DNA of 64,000 nt from Blastocatellia bacterium (GCA_016713405.1 JADJPF010000004.1:310001-374000); one strand, 5' to 3'. Positions 8,797 to 18,069 are shown, counted from the first letter of the stretch. Numbers and translations are program-made. The notes: generated by a model not told the origin, from the sequence alone.

Positions 8797-9981
8797 TTAT
8801 TTATCCTCTTTGAAATCGGATAGGATTTTTCTAGCTACTACCATTCTATGTACTTCATCAACTCCGTCATAAATACGCGCTGCTCTAGCACCACGATAAA
8901 AGGCTTCTAGCGGAGTGTCTTTAGAAAATCCTAATGCTCCATGCACTTGAATTGCTTTATCAATTACATCATGAAGCACTTTAGCACCATAAAATTTAAT
9001 TAAAGAAACTTCCACTCTAGCTTCATCTCCTTGATCCATTTTCCAAGCCGCATGCAAGGTCATAAGCCTAGCTGCGTTAAGCTCTGCGGCAGAGTCAGCA
9101 ATCCAATTTTGAACGCTTTGTTTATTAGCTAACGGCTCACCAAAAGAAATACGTTTTAAAGCGCGTTTGCACATTAGTTCAAAGCTACGTTGAGCAATTC
9201 CTAGCCAGCGCATACAATGTTGGATTCGGCCTGGGCCTAAGCGTTTTTGTGCTAGATGAAAGCCTTCTCCCTCTTTGCCTAGTAAATTAGTTACAGGTAC
9301 TCGGCAATCTTGAAAGCGGATTTCGCAATGTCCCCCAAGTCCACCAGATCCCATAACATCAATATCACGAATAATATTAAAGCCTGGTGTATCGGTAGGG
9401 ACAATAATCATGCTAGCGCGTTGATGTGGTTTTGCTGCTGGGTTTGTTACTGCCATAGTAATAGCAAATTGTGACCCAATTGCACCAGTAATAAACCATT
9501 TATGACCATTTATGACCCAATCGTCACCATCACGAACGGCACTTGTTAAAAGCCCTGTAGGGTCAGATCCTGCAACTTCAGGTTCAGTCATAGCAAAGCA
9601 AGAACGAATATCACCATTAACCAAAGGTTTTAAGTATTTTTCTTTTTGCTCTGCTGTGCCTGCTATATGAAGCAACTCAGCATTGCCAGCATCAGGAGCA
9701 GCACAACCAAAAATTCTTGGCCCAATAGGGGAGCGTCCAATAATTTCATTCATCAACCCTAAATTAACAACGCTAGTTCCCATTCCTCCTTCTTCTTTTG
9801 ACATATGAGGGGCCCACCAACCACGACTTTTAACTTTATTTTGCAGGTCTTTTTCTATTGCTTCGTCTAAACCTGCGTGTTCATCGGCGTTAGCTTCATT
9901 AGGATAAACATATTGCTCCATAAATTCAGATAGTTGTTTTTGCATTTCGGCTACATCGGGAGGAATGCTAAAGTCAATCAT
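8797..9981 (-). CDS. acyl-CoA dehydrogenase (ACAD10/11 or LvaC-like)
   Basis: This 394-residue FAD enzyme has the ACAD fold: an N-terminal helical domain, a middle beta domain with CFAMTEPEVAGSDP and WFITGA, and a C-terminal helical domain with RISFGEPLANKQ, QVHGALGFSKDTPLE and the segment YDGVDEVHR, which occupies the position of the usual catalytic loop. It oxidises or rearranges an acyl-CoA in the cytoplasm. The directly following APH-fold kinase suggests a two-protein version of the ACAD10/11 system that acts on 4-hydroxyacyl-CoA through a phosphorylated intermediate. The specific substrate is inference. It is the middle gene of a three-gene operon. Confidence 0.92.
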   Translation of the reverse strand: MIDFSIPPDVAEMQKQLSEFMEQYVYPNEANADEHAGLDEAIEKDLQNKVKSRGWWAPHMSKEEGGMGTSVVNLGLMNEIIGRSPIGPRIFGCAAPDAGNAELLHIAGTAEQKEKYLKPLVNGDIRSCFAMTEPEVAGSDPTGLLTSAVRDGDDWVINGHKWFITGAIGSQFAITMAVTNPAAKPHQRASMIIVPTDTPGFNIIRDIDVMGSGGLGGHCEIRFQDCRVPVTNLLGKEGEGFHLAQKRLGPGRIQHCMRWLGIAQRSFELMCKRALKRISFGEPLANKQSVQNWIADSAAELNAARLMTLHAAWKMDQGDEARVEVSLIKFYGAKVLHDVIDKAIQVHGALGFSKDTPLEAFYRGARAARIYDGVDEVHRMVVARKILSDFKEDK

Positions 9982-10023
9982 TCTACTAGCTCCTTAAAAT
10001 AATTTTTTGTAATAATAAAAGTT

Positions 10024-10674
10024 TTAACAACCAGGAACTACACAAGCACCTGTTTTGCTCATTGCCGCGCTACGTAGCTCATCTGCTAAATTAATTGTAT
10101 GAAGTGTTGCAGAAAAAGCTTTTTGTTGTAGTTCGGGAGTAATTGCATATTTACGTAATATTTCTAGTCCAAATTTATGGTGCCATTCTTCATCTGGCTG
10201 GATTTGATTGCGGTAGAGATCCGCGCTAGTTTTATCTCCCATAGCATCAAGTACAGCAATTAATTGGCTATTGCGCTTAATTGCAATTGCTTCACGGGCA
10301 AAAGGCCCAGCAGCAACTCGTTCAACAGTGGTTTCTAAAGTCGTAAGCCATTGATAAAGAGGGCTAAAGCCAGTGGCTAGAGGTGAAAAGTTTTCTAAAT
10401 TAACTCCTAAATCTAAAAGTCGGTTCTCTATTAAGCGATAATGTTTAGCTTCATCGCCACATTGACGAGCTAAACCTAGCTTTACATCAAGCTCTGCTGT
10501 AGATGGCATCCAAAATGCTGCTAGCTGGCTAGCTTCTATTTCATTTTTTAATGCTATTTTTAGTAAATCAATAACCGCGTTTTGAGGTGATATGTTTGGA
10601 GGTAAAACAGGGATGACTTCTAATTTTCGTAAGGCTTGTGCTACTTCTTGATAAAGTCCTTCTATAAAACCCAT
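10024..10674 (-). CDS. ferritin-like (diiron-type helical bundle) protein
   Basis: The 216 residues are mostly helical. Carboxylate/histidine pairs sit where a ferritin-like diiron centre would be: NEIEASQ, GDEAKHYR, EW-HH in PDEEWHHKFG, and a glutamate in TLETTVERV. The C-terminus ends in an unusual CVVPGC. A role as a diiron oxygenase/oxidase or iron-binding partner is possible but unproven. It is the first gene of the operon with the acyl-CoA dehydrogenase (42-base gap) and the kinase, so it probably serves the same acyl-CoA pathway. Confidence 0.65.
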   Translation of the reverse strand: MGFIEGLYQEVAQALRKLEVIPVLPPNISPQNAVIDLLKIALKNEIEASQLAAFWMPSTAELDVKLGLARQCGDEAKHYRLIENRLLDLGVNLENFSPLATGFSPLYQWLTTLETTVERVAAGPFAREAIAIKRNSQLIAVLDAMGDKTSADLYRNQIQPDEEWHHKFGLEILRKYAITPELQQKAFSATLHTINLADELRSAAMSKTGACVVPGC

Positions 10675-10793
10675 AATTTATCCTAAAACAAATAATTAAG
10701 ACTGTTTAATCTATTTCAGGAAATTAACATTAGCCTCAATATTGCGTCAAGCGAACAAGATAAAGAAGGTTTATCATAGTATAAAAAAGCAAT

Positions 10794-10831
10794 CAGGTAG
10801 CTTAAGTTATATTTATAGATTAAGCTACCTG
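10794..10831. terminator. bidirectional intrinsic terminator
   Basis: An 11-bp perfect stem, CAGGTAGCTTA (10794-10804) with TAAGCTACCTG (10821-10831), is followed by T-rich sequence on either strand. It lies just downstream of the kinase-WD40-FGE gene on the minus strand and upstream of the ferritin-like operon, so it separates the two units. Confidence 0.75.
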
Positions 10832-10846
10832 GTTTTAATTAAGCTA

Positions 10847-12175
10847 CTAATTGCTGGAAGCACTCATAACTAAACGGATACCGTAACGGTTATATTTGCT
10901 GGTGGCAGCGTTCCAGTTGCGGTTAAATGAAAAACAAAGTGCTGCCATATTGTTATAAGATCCACCTCTAACCATTCGATGACTTAGTTGACCGTTTTCT
11001 ATCCAGTTACTTCCGTCTTGAGGTGCGTCTATGTAATTTTCATGCAGTGGATCTAAGCACCATTCAGACACATTTCCATGTATATCATATAAACCAAAAC
11101 TGTTAGCAAATCCTAAACTTCCAACAGGGATAGTTTTTTTACGATAAAGGCTTTTTGGTGCTTTGCCATAAGGGAAAGTTCCATCATAATTAACAATATC
11201 TGGATTAATGGTATTTCCAAAAGCAAACATTGTTGTAGTGCCTGCACGGGCAGCATATTCCCATTCTGCTTCACTTGGTAATCTAAAAAACTTGCCTGTT
11301 TTTTGTGAAAGTCTTTCGCAAAATTCCATCGCGTCATACCAAGTTACTTGCTCTACAGGCAAATTTTCATCACCTGTAAAATGTGAAGGATTATTGCCCA
11401 TGACGGCTTTCCATTGAGCTTGGGTAACTTCAAATTTACTCATATAAAATGCTGATAATTTTACTTCGCGTTTTGGGCAAGCTTCCTTATCATTTGGGCC
11501 ACAATCTTGTTGTCCCATAGGAAAACTTCCTTCAGGTATAAAAATCATATCAATACCAGGGCCGTTAACAAGTTCTTGTGTAAAGTATTGGGCTTGTTTT
11601 TTGATTTGCTCGGCGATTTTGCCTTGTTCATCAAGTTTTACAGTTAAAAAATCAAAAGTTTTTAAGTTTAGCTCGCTAGGCAATGCAGGAACGCTAGCAA
11701 CTTTTTCTGGGTGTGGGACTTCAGGAGTTGGTGTAGAAGTTGGCGTTTTTTCAATAGGTTTTGGAGTAATTGCAGCTTTTAGATTAGGTGCAAAACTATC
11801 TTTTTCAAATCTGATAGGAACTATTTTTTCTACCATTTCAGCAATAGTTGAAGCATCACGTTTTTCTAGTTCAACATTACAAACTTTCATTGTATTGTCA
11901 TTGCTAGCAAGAACTACACTAGAACCATCATTGTTAAATGCAGCCCATTTTAGAGGAAAATCATAAACTTTTAAGTTGTTCATTAATTTTCCGGTTTCAG
12001 TCTGCCAAATTTTAGCAGTTCTATCTGTGCTAGAAGTAATAATAAGCCTTCCATCGCTGCTAAATTGTGCTGAATTAACTACAGATGTGTGATCTTTAAG
12101 TATTCGTAATTCTTTGCCAGAAATAGCATCCCAAATTTTAGTAGTGTTATCAGAGCTAGCTGTTACTACAAGCAA
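10847..12175 (-). CDS. C-terminal part of the kinase-WD40-FGE protein (frameshifted)
   Basis: This 442-residue segment holds the last WD40 blades (SSDNTTKIWD, SSTDRTAKIWQ, SNDNTMKVC), a Pro/Thr-rich linker and a complete formylglycine-generating-enzyme-type (FGE/SUMF1) domain: IPEGSFPMGQ, FEVTQAQWKAVMG, PVEQVTWYDAMEFC, FRLPSEAEWEYAARAG, VRGGSYNN and YGIRLV. Its TTG start is an artefact. Removing one base from TTTT at 12210-12213 joins it to the gene at 12186-16151, the joint reading HRNSVNSASFSPDN, and completes seven WD40 repeats. FGE-type domains outside sulfatase maturation are often structural or binding modules, so enzymatic activity is uncertain. Confidence 0.85.
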   Translation of the reverse strand: MLVVTASSDNTTKIWDAISGKELRILKDHTSVVNSAQFSSDGRLIITSSTDRTAKIWQTETGKLMNNLKVYDFPLKWAAFNNDGSSVVLASNDNTMKVCNVELEKRDASTIAEMVEKIVPIRFEKDSFAPNLKAAITPKPIEKTPTSTPTPEVPHPEKVASVPALPSELNLKTFDFLTVKLDEQGKIAEQIKKQAQYFTQELVNGPGIDMIFIPEGSFPMGQQDCGPNDKEACPKREVKLSAFYMSKFEVTQAQWKAVMGNNPSHFTGDENLPVEQVTWYDAMEFCERLSQKTGKFFRLPSEAEWEYAARAGTTTMFAFGNTINPDIVNYDGTFPYGKAPKSLYRKKTIPVGSLGFANSFGLYDIHGNVSEWCLDPLHENYIDAPQDGSNWIENGQLSHRMVRGGSYNNMAALCFSFNRNWNAATSKYNRYGIRLVMSASSN

Positions 12176-12185
12176 GTTATCAGGG

Positions 12186-15100
12186 CTAAAAGATGCAGAA
12201 TTTACCGAATTTTCTATGACCTGAGAAAGTGACTAATAATTTACCAGAAGCAATATCCCAGATTTTAGCGGTGTTATCAGCACTTGCTGTTACTAATTTT
12301 TTATTGTCAGAGCTAAACGCTACATAGTTAACGCTTCCTTGATGATCTTGTAGTGAAAAGAGCAACTTGCCGCTTTCAGCATCCCAAATTTTAGCAGTTC
12401 TATCTAAACCAGATGTAGCAATCAACTTACCATCAGGACTAAAAACAGCAGAATTTACTGCTGCGTTATGACCAGATAAAGTTAATAAAACTTCGGCTGT
12501 GTCAGTTTTCCAAACTTTTGCAGTGCCATCTAAACTTGCAGTTACAATTTTGCTTGCATCAGGGCTAAAACTAGCAGAGCGAACACAATCTTTATGTCCT
12601 TCAAATGAGCGCAAAAGCTTTCCTGTTGAAGCTTCCCAAAGTTTTGCAGTTTTATCAGCACTTGCTGAAAGTATATTTTTTCCATCAGGGCTAAATGTTG
12701 AATGAAAAACAAAATTTTTATGCCCAGCAATTGTAAGCGGTTGAACTTGATTAAATTGTAGCAAAGATTGTGAAAGCAAAAATTTTAATGAATATTTGTT
12801 ATTACCTCCACTATAAGCTTCCGTTAAATAAAGAACTGCTTGGTCAGCTTTGTTAGCAAGTAAAGCTTGGCGACCTTGTTCCTCATAAAGACTAAGGATT
12901 TTTTCTTTTGTTTGTTGATTTTGCCAGTAAAAAACAATGGACGTAATTGCTAAAAATATAGCTGCAACAGAGCTTAAAATTCGCCGTTGACGTTGAGCGC
13001 GAGAGGCTTCATTTAAGCTAGCAGTAGCAAAAGCGTTTTCAATATCTGTTAATTTTCCGTTGTATCGTGAATGCCAAAGTTTATATTCTGTTAGTGCTTC
13101 ATCACGCCAAAGTAAGCCTTTTGGACGGCCTCGCTCTTGCCATTGCCTGGATGCAGCTTGAAGTTGATCGCGTAGTCTTGCACCCTCAGCAGTTTCTTGC
13201 TGCCATTTAACCAGTCGAGGCCAGGCAGAAAGCAAAGCTTCATGTACAACTTCAATTTGTTCTAAGCCGTCTTCACCCTCTGAGGCCGTTAATAAACGCG
13301 AAGCAACAAGTTTTTCTAGTACATCTTGATTTTCCGCGCCTAAAATTTGATAAAGTTCATCACGCTTCATTACAGCACGAGTTCCTTCACTAGTAACAAG
13401 ACGTTGAAAAGCGGCTCTAACTAATTTTTGTTCATGCTGCGTCATGCCTTTCATCATTTCTTCAGCATGACTTGCTAAGGCACCACCAACACCACCTAAT
13501 GCGTCATAGGTTTTGCGTCGCAGTTGCTTAAATTGACGGTCTCTAAGCTCCCAAAGTTTTGCAGCCGTAAAAGCAAGTAGCGGTAATGCTCCAGGTCGAC
13601 CTATCACAGACTCAACCATTTCTAGCGGCATTTGTTTATCTTCAAAAATATAGCCAGCACGACGAGCAGGTTCTATAAGGATTCTAACTAAATCATCTTT
13701 GCCAGGTGTGGAAAGAAGTTCTAAGCTAGTTGTAACGCGCTCGCCAATTGCAGGTAATTCTTTGACTTTAAGCAAAAAATCATCTCTAACAGTTAATATA
13801 ACGCGGATAGATTCTTCTTCAGAACGTGCAGCATTTGATAAAGCTAAAGCAAAAAGATCTCGTTCTGTTTGATCTTGGCAGAGTGTAAAAAGCTCTTCAA
13901 ATTGGTCAATAACAAGCACAATAGCTTTATCATAAATATCTGATGATGCGCGAAGTGCATTTCCTAACGCATTTGCGTCATGTTTTAATGCAATATGTAA
14001 ATCATGAACTTCTATTCCTTCTTTGATTAATCGGCTTCTTAATGTTGTTAGGGGAAAAGCACCAGGTCGTAAAGTTATTAATCGAGAATTTTCTAACCAA
14101 GGCAAAACGCCAGCTTGAATAAATGAGCTTTTACCTGCTCCCGAAGGCCCTGCAACAACTAAAAAAGCTTGATTACGCAATCGATTAAGAAAATTTTGTG
14201 TTTCTTTTTCACGACCAAAAAATATTTCTGAATCACTTGTGCTAAATGAAACTAGACCAAGATAAGGTGTTTGTTCTTGGGTGATTAATTCACCTGTTTG
14301 TGTTTGTGTATCAAAAAGATTTTCTCCAAACCATTGCCAAAAATCTTCGTCATAAAGTTCAAAGCTTGATGGAATTGCTAGGAATTTTGCACCTGTGCGG
14401 CCTTTTCCAGAAAAGAAAAATAATTCTTCTGTTGCTGCTGTTGTTGGTGCGGCTAGTTGAACAAGCGGCCATAGAGAAATAATTACATCACCTTGAGCAT
14501 TTGCTAAAACTACTTTATTTTCTTCAAGTAAAGCTTCATTGGAGACAAAAAAAGATTCTTTTAATTGATGTCCCATCCATTTTTCAGAGTGGTTTTTTCT
14601 TGGGACTATTAAGTTGTAGTCAGAAAGAAAAGTTAGTGAGCGAAGCAAAGAAACAAGTTGCGTCATTTTTTCATTTAACAAATTTTGCAAGTATGCTTCT
14701 TTGTCGCTTGCTGTACGTGACTGGCACATTTCAAGAATTGATTGGAAAAGATTTATTTGATTTGTTTTTTTATCGCTATTTGGTTCATAGAAAAAAGTTA
14801 TTAATTCTGGAATTGGATAAGCATCACGTTGAAAACAAAAAGGTTTGCATAATTCTTGAGCAAGCTCTAACCATTCTATTTCATTAAGATTTTGTTGGCT
14901 AAGTTTTTGTATTGTATTAAGTATAGAAGTAGAATCATTTTTGCTTCCGCTACCTACACGAACGCGACAAGATAGAGCTAAAACGCCTAAATATTGTGCT
15001 AAAACTTGTAAAATATCAGAAATACGCTCTCTTGCTTGGTAGGAGTTACGAGTGGCAGATAAATTAGCAACAGAAGCGGCCAAAGGTTTAGGAGCATTAG

Positions 15101-16151
15101 TTAAAAGTTCTTCTCTTAAAAGCTCTTCAAGCTGGGGCAATGGGGTTTTAAGTTCAAGCATTCCGGCTGCTTCACGAAAAGCGGCAGCAAATTCTAAAGC
15201 TGTTTGGTAGCGGTCAGCTTGCTTTTTTGCCATTGCTTTTTTAATTACTTCATCAAGAGCTATTGGAAAGGAACCTTCTAAGGAAGGAACCGGCTTAAAC
15301 ATATGTGCAAACATAAGTTGAGGGCCTGTTAATGGAAAAGGAACTTTACCTGTAAGAGCCTCAAAAGCTAGCACACCTAGAGCATAAATATCTGTGCGAG
15401 TATCAGCATTTGAACCACTTTCCCAAAGTTCTGGAGGCATATAACGAGGTGAACCTATTGCACCTGTAGCATCTTTTTGAGTTTGTTTTGCTTGGTTGGA
15501 ATTTGTATCTTTAGCGTTTTGCTCAGTTGAAGAATTTATGGTTTCGTTTGTGTTCTCGCTAAACTCTTTTTCTAAGTCGCTAGTAGTAAATTTTTGCTCT
15601 TGGGTTGTTAGATCGTTTTGCTCTAAACCTTTAGCTATACCAAAATCAAGCAGTTTAGGAAGCAAGCGACCAGCGCGAGAAATAACCATTACATTAGATG
15701 GTTTTATATCACGGTGAACAATTCCGCTTTCATGTGCTGTATGAACGACTTCGCAAATCTTTTCTAAAAGAGGAACAAATCTTTCTAGTGACAAAGGGCC
15801 TTGAACTTTTAATAAATTGCTTAGAGGTGTGCCATTTACTAACTCCATAGCAATCCAAAGTAGCCCGTCAGTTTCTGCTCCAAAAGCGTAAACCGAAGCT
15901 GTGTAAGGATGTTCTAATTTAGACGCAAGTTTAGCTTCTTTCTTAAAACGTTCTATTAATTTTTGGTCAGAATTATGTTTATTACGAATAACTTTAATAA
16001 CGGCTTCACGCCCAAGAATAGGCTGTTCAGCACGATAAACCGTTCCATAACCGCCTTCTCCAAGCTTTTCACGAATAATAAATTCCCCTAATGTGCGACC
16101 TATTAATGTTGTAGGTTCTTCTTTTAGTAGTAGCATAGCTTTTTCTCCCAC
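12186..16151 (-). CDS. Ser/Thr protein kinase - nSTAND ATPase - WD40 protein (5' part)
   Basis: This 1,321-residue part has an N-terminal Hanks-type kinase (about 15-330) with GEGGYGTVY, VIKVI, HRDIKPSN, LDFGIAK and GSPRYMPPEL. A regulatory region follows, then an nSTAND-type NTPase (about 630-1000) starting with YLGLVSFSTSD and containing Walker A GPSGAGKSS near 665 and Walker B LVIDQFEELF. One transmembrane helix lies at about 1053-1071, then five WD40 blades. The kinase activation loop carries an extra N/T/E-rich stretch of about 45 residues between DFG and GSPRY. With the one-base lesion at 12210-12213 repaired, the protein is about 1,767 residues and ends in an FGE domain. It is probably a membrane-anchored signalling or sensing switch; its ligand is unknown. 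Confidence 0.9.
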   Translation of the reverse strand: MGEKAMLLLKEEPTTLIGRTLGEFIIREKLGEGGYGTVYRAEQPILGREAVIKVIRNKHNSDQKLIERFKKEAKLASKLEHPYTASVYAFGAETDGLLWIAMELVNGTPLSNLLKVQGPLSLERFVPLLEKICEVVHTAHESGIVHRDIKPSNVMVISRAGRLLPKLLDFGIAKGLEQNDLTTQEQKFTTSDLEKEFSENTNETINSSTEQNAKDTNSNQAKQTQKDATGAIGSPRYMPPELWESGSNADTRTDIYALGVLAFEALTGKVPFPLTGPQLMFAHMFKPVPSLEGSFPIALDEVIKKAMAKKQADRYQTALEFAAAFREAAGMLELKTPLPQLEELLREELLTNAPKPLAASVANLSATRNSYQARERISDILQVLAQYLGVLALSCRVRVGSGSKNDSTSILNTIQKLSQQNLNEIEWLELAQELCKPFCFQRDAYPIPELITFFYEPNSDKKTNQINLFQSILEMCQSRTASDKEAYLQNLLNEKMTQLVSLLRSLTFLSDYNLIVPRKNHSEKWMGHQLKESFFVSNEALLEENKVVLANAQGDVIISLWPLVQLAAPTTAATEELFFFSGKGRTGAKFLAIPSSFELYDEDFWQWFGENLFDTQTQTGELITQEQTPYLGLVSFSTSDSEIFFGREKETQNFLNRLRNQAFLVVAGPSGAGKSSFIQAGVLPWLENSRLITLRPGAFPLTTLRSRLIKEGIEVHDLHIALKHDANALGNALRASSDIYDKAIVLVIDQFEELFTLCQDQTERDLFALALSNAARSEEESIRVILTVRDDFLLKVKELPAIGERVTTSLELLSTPGKDDLVRILIEPARRAGYIFEDKQMPLEMVESVIGRPGALPLLAFTAAKLWELRDRQFKQLRRKTYDALGGVGGALASHAEEMMKGMTQHEQKLVRAAFQRLVTSEGTRAVMKRDELYQILGAENQDVLEKLVASRLLTASEGEDGLEQIEVVHEALLSAWPRLVKWQQETAEGARLRDQLQAASRQWQERGRPKGLLWRDEALTEYKLWHSRYNGKLTDIENAFATASLNEASRAQRQRRILSSVAAIFLAITSIVFYWQNQQTKEKILSLYEEQGRQALLANKADQAVLYLTEAYSGGNNKYSLKFLLSQSLLQFNQVQPLTIAGHKNFVFHSTFSPDGKNILSASADKTAKLWEASTGKLLRSFEGHKDCVRSASFSPDASKIVTASLDGTAKVWKTDTAEVLLTLSGHNAAVNSAVFSPDGKLIATSGLDRTAKIWDAESGKLLFSLQDHQGSVNYVAFSSDNKKLVTASADNTAKIWDIASGKLLVTFSGHRKFGKFCIF

Positions 16152-16171
16152 AAAAACTTAATTTTTAGATG

Positions 16172-16215
16172 GTTATCCGTAAGTATTAGCAGGTTTTAGT
16201 ATTTTGTTGGATAAC
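16172..16215. promoter_or_regulatory. inverted repeat in a divergent promoter region
   Basis: GTTATCC (16172-16178) and GGATAAC (16209-16215) form a 7-bp inverted repeat with a 30-base spacer. It lies in the 224-base gap between the divergently transcribed kinase gene and the membrane-anchored protein gene. It could be an operator or a hairpin in the kinase leader; only position and symmetry support this. Confidence 0.25.
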
Positions 16216-16375
16216 ATAAAATTTTGGGCTTGTTTTGTTATTAGGTAAGGCGCGAAAAGATAAAAAAGTGGACAAAATTTTTGCTGGATAATTAAGTTTG
16301 TGATTTGCTTATATTGTTTCAATGGTACAATTCAAAAATCTTTTTCAATAATTATATACTTAAGGGAAAATTATT

Positions 16376-17716
16376 ATGTCTAATCAAACTAGCTCTAAGA
16401 CAAGCTTAAAAAAATGGGTTCGACGTTTAGTTTTAGGTTTTGGAGTGATTTTTGGAGTAATTTTAGCTGTGAATTTATACTTAGGCTTTTTTCCTGCTAG
16501 CATTAAATCACCTGCAAAAAGATATACAATTGAAAAAGTTTCTGATGCAGAAAACGCTTGGTTAGACTATAAACTTGCTACAGAAGTGTTTAAGGATAGT
16601 GATAAATCCGTATGGGAAAAATATGATGGACTTGCAGAATTAACTCCTGAACAAGAAGCAGATTTGGATAAACATATCAAAGCAATAGATTATCTAAAAG
16701 TAGGAGTAAATAAACCTAAGTTTCAATTTTACAAAGAATTAGCAACACATGACACCAAACTTTTAAGCATTACCGATTTTATTCACTTAAGTAAATTAGC
16801 TATTGCCCAAGCTTCTCGCTTAGAAAAAGAAGGCAAATCAAACGAAGCTTTAGACTTAGAATTAGCTGTTTATCATATGGGTACACAAGTATTTGAGCCT
16901 TATACACCTATGACATCGGCATTGTTGTCATGGAGTTGTCATAGAGTGGTTGCTAAAGCTTTGTTTAAGAGACTAAATAAAGGTGGTGGAGACAAGGATT
17001 TATACTTAAAAATAGCAAATAAAATAGCAGAAGATGACAGCAAATCTTCTACTCCACAGGAGATTATGGAATGGGAATGGCAATTTGGTAATAGGTCTTT
17101 AGAAGATTCCTTAGTTAATGGCCCCACACAAAAACAGTTTCCTAAAAATCTATCTGTAAGGGTTTATAATAATTTTGTACTTAAACATAATGAGATGGTA
17201 GAAAAACTTATAAAACCAAGTCTTGAAACACTTGATGTTAAAGCTATGCAAGAAGTGGATAAGAAAATAAGTGAATTTATTGAACAAGAAAATAAATGGT
17301 ATAAAAACTTATTTGTAGATAAATATATAGCCTCAGTATTGTTTAGTGTAGCCATACCAAGTGCAAAAGGTGTAGTAAACAGTTTTTACGCCGAAAGAGC
17401 AAACGCAGCCGCACTTGAAACTTTAGCTATAATTCGAGCTTATGAACAAGAAAATGGGAAATTCCCTGAGAATTTAGAAGCAGCTTTACAAGATGCAAGC
17501 CTAAAAATACCTTTAGATATAGCTACAAAAAAAATTGCTGGTTATAGGCTAGAAAATAATAAGCCTATTGTATGGTTAGCGGGTTTTGATGGAAAAGATG
17601 ATGGTGGAAAAACTGCTTATAAAAACGCTAGAGTTGCAACAGATGGAAGTGATTTCATTTATTCACTTGGTGAAATTCCAGAACATTTAATTGAAGGAAA
17701 AGCTTCAGCAAAGTAA
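16376..17716 (+). CDS. membrane-anchored protein with pilin-like C-terminal segment, unknown function
   Basis: The 446 residues start with a basic stretch and one membrane helix (about 16-37), which places the rest outside the cytoplasm. The middle is helical and charged. The last 120 residues read ALETLAIIRAYEQENGKFP, then KIPLDIATKKIAGYRLEN and GFDGKDDGG. This resembles the C-terminal segment common in prepilin-like proteins of Planctomycetes and Acidobacteria, although there is no N-terminal prepilin cleavage site. A good AAGGGA site precedes the ATG. It is divergent from the giant kinase gene and may share regulation with it. The function is not known. Confidence 0.7.
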   Translation: MSNQTSSKTSLKKWVRRLVLGFGVIFGVILAVNLYLGFFPASIKSPAKRYTIEKVSDAENAWLDYKLATEVFKDSDKSVWEKYDGLAELTPEQEADLDKHIKAIDYLKVGVNKPKFQFYKELATHDTKLLSITDFIHLSKLAIAQASRLEKEGKSNEALDLELAVYHMGTQVFEPYTPMTSALLSWSCHRVVAKALFKRLNKGGGDKDLYLKIANKIAEDDSKSSTPQEIMEWEWQFGNRSLEDSLVNGPTQKQFPKNLSVRVYNNFVLKHNEMVEKLIKPSLETLDVKAMQEVDKKISEFIEQENKWYKNLFVDKYIASVLFSVAIPSAKGVVNSFYAERANAAALETLAIIRAYEQENGKFPENLEAALQDASLKIPLDIATKKIAGYRLENNKPIVWLAGFDGKDDGGKTAYKNARVATDGSDFIYSLGEIPEHLIEGKASAK

Positions 17717-18069
17717 TAAAAATGATTAGTTTTTAGATCTAATATTTGTATTGTTTTTTTGAAGAGAGCTTTTTTTCTTTAATAGAAAAATATATAAAAA
17801 CAATACTTGCGATTAAAAAAAGCGATGTCCAAGAAATATATATGGAAATCAATCTTTTCTTGGACTTTTTTGCTTTAAGTTCTATCTTTTTTTAAATTAC
17901 AAATCAAATTAAAAAACTCTCCAAACCATTATTTAATCTCGCGTTAATGATCAAACCCTTCAAATTTTCTAACAAATGCAAAATAGGAAGGTTAGCGATA
18001 AATATTTGTAATGTTTTTAAAATAAAAATCATTAAAGTGTATAAAGTTTAAGAAGAGGATTTTAAGTTC
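17717..18069. other. AT-rich intergenic region
   Basis: The 353 bases between the membrane-anchored protein and the HEAT gene contain one clear terminator (17827-17865) and the leader of the HEAT gene, with an AGAGGA ribosome-binding site about ten bases before its ATG. I see no other gene or RNA. Confidence 0.5.
17827..17865 (+). terminator. intrinsic terminator
   Basis: A 10-bp stem, GTCCAAGAAA (17827-17836) with TTTCTTGGAC (17856-17865), is followed directly by six Ts. It lies about 110 bases after the stop of the membrane-anchored protein gene and before the HEAT-repeat gene, so it ends the former transcript. Confidence 0.8.
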
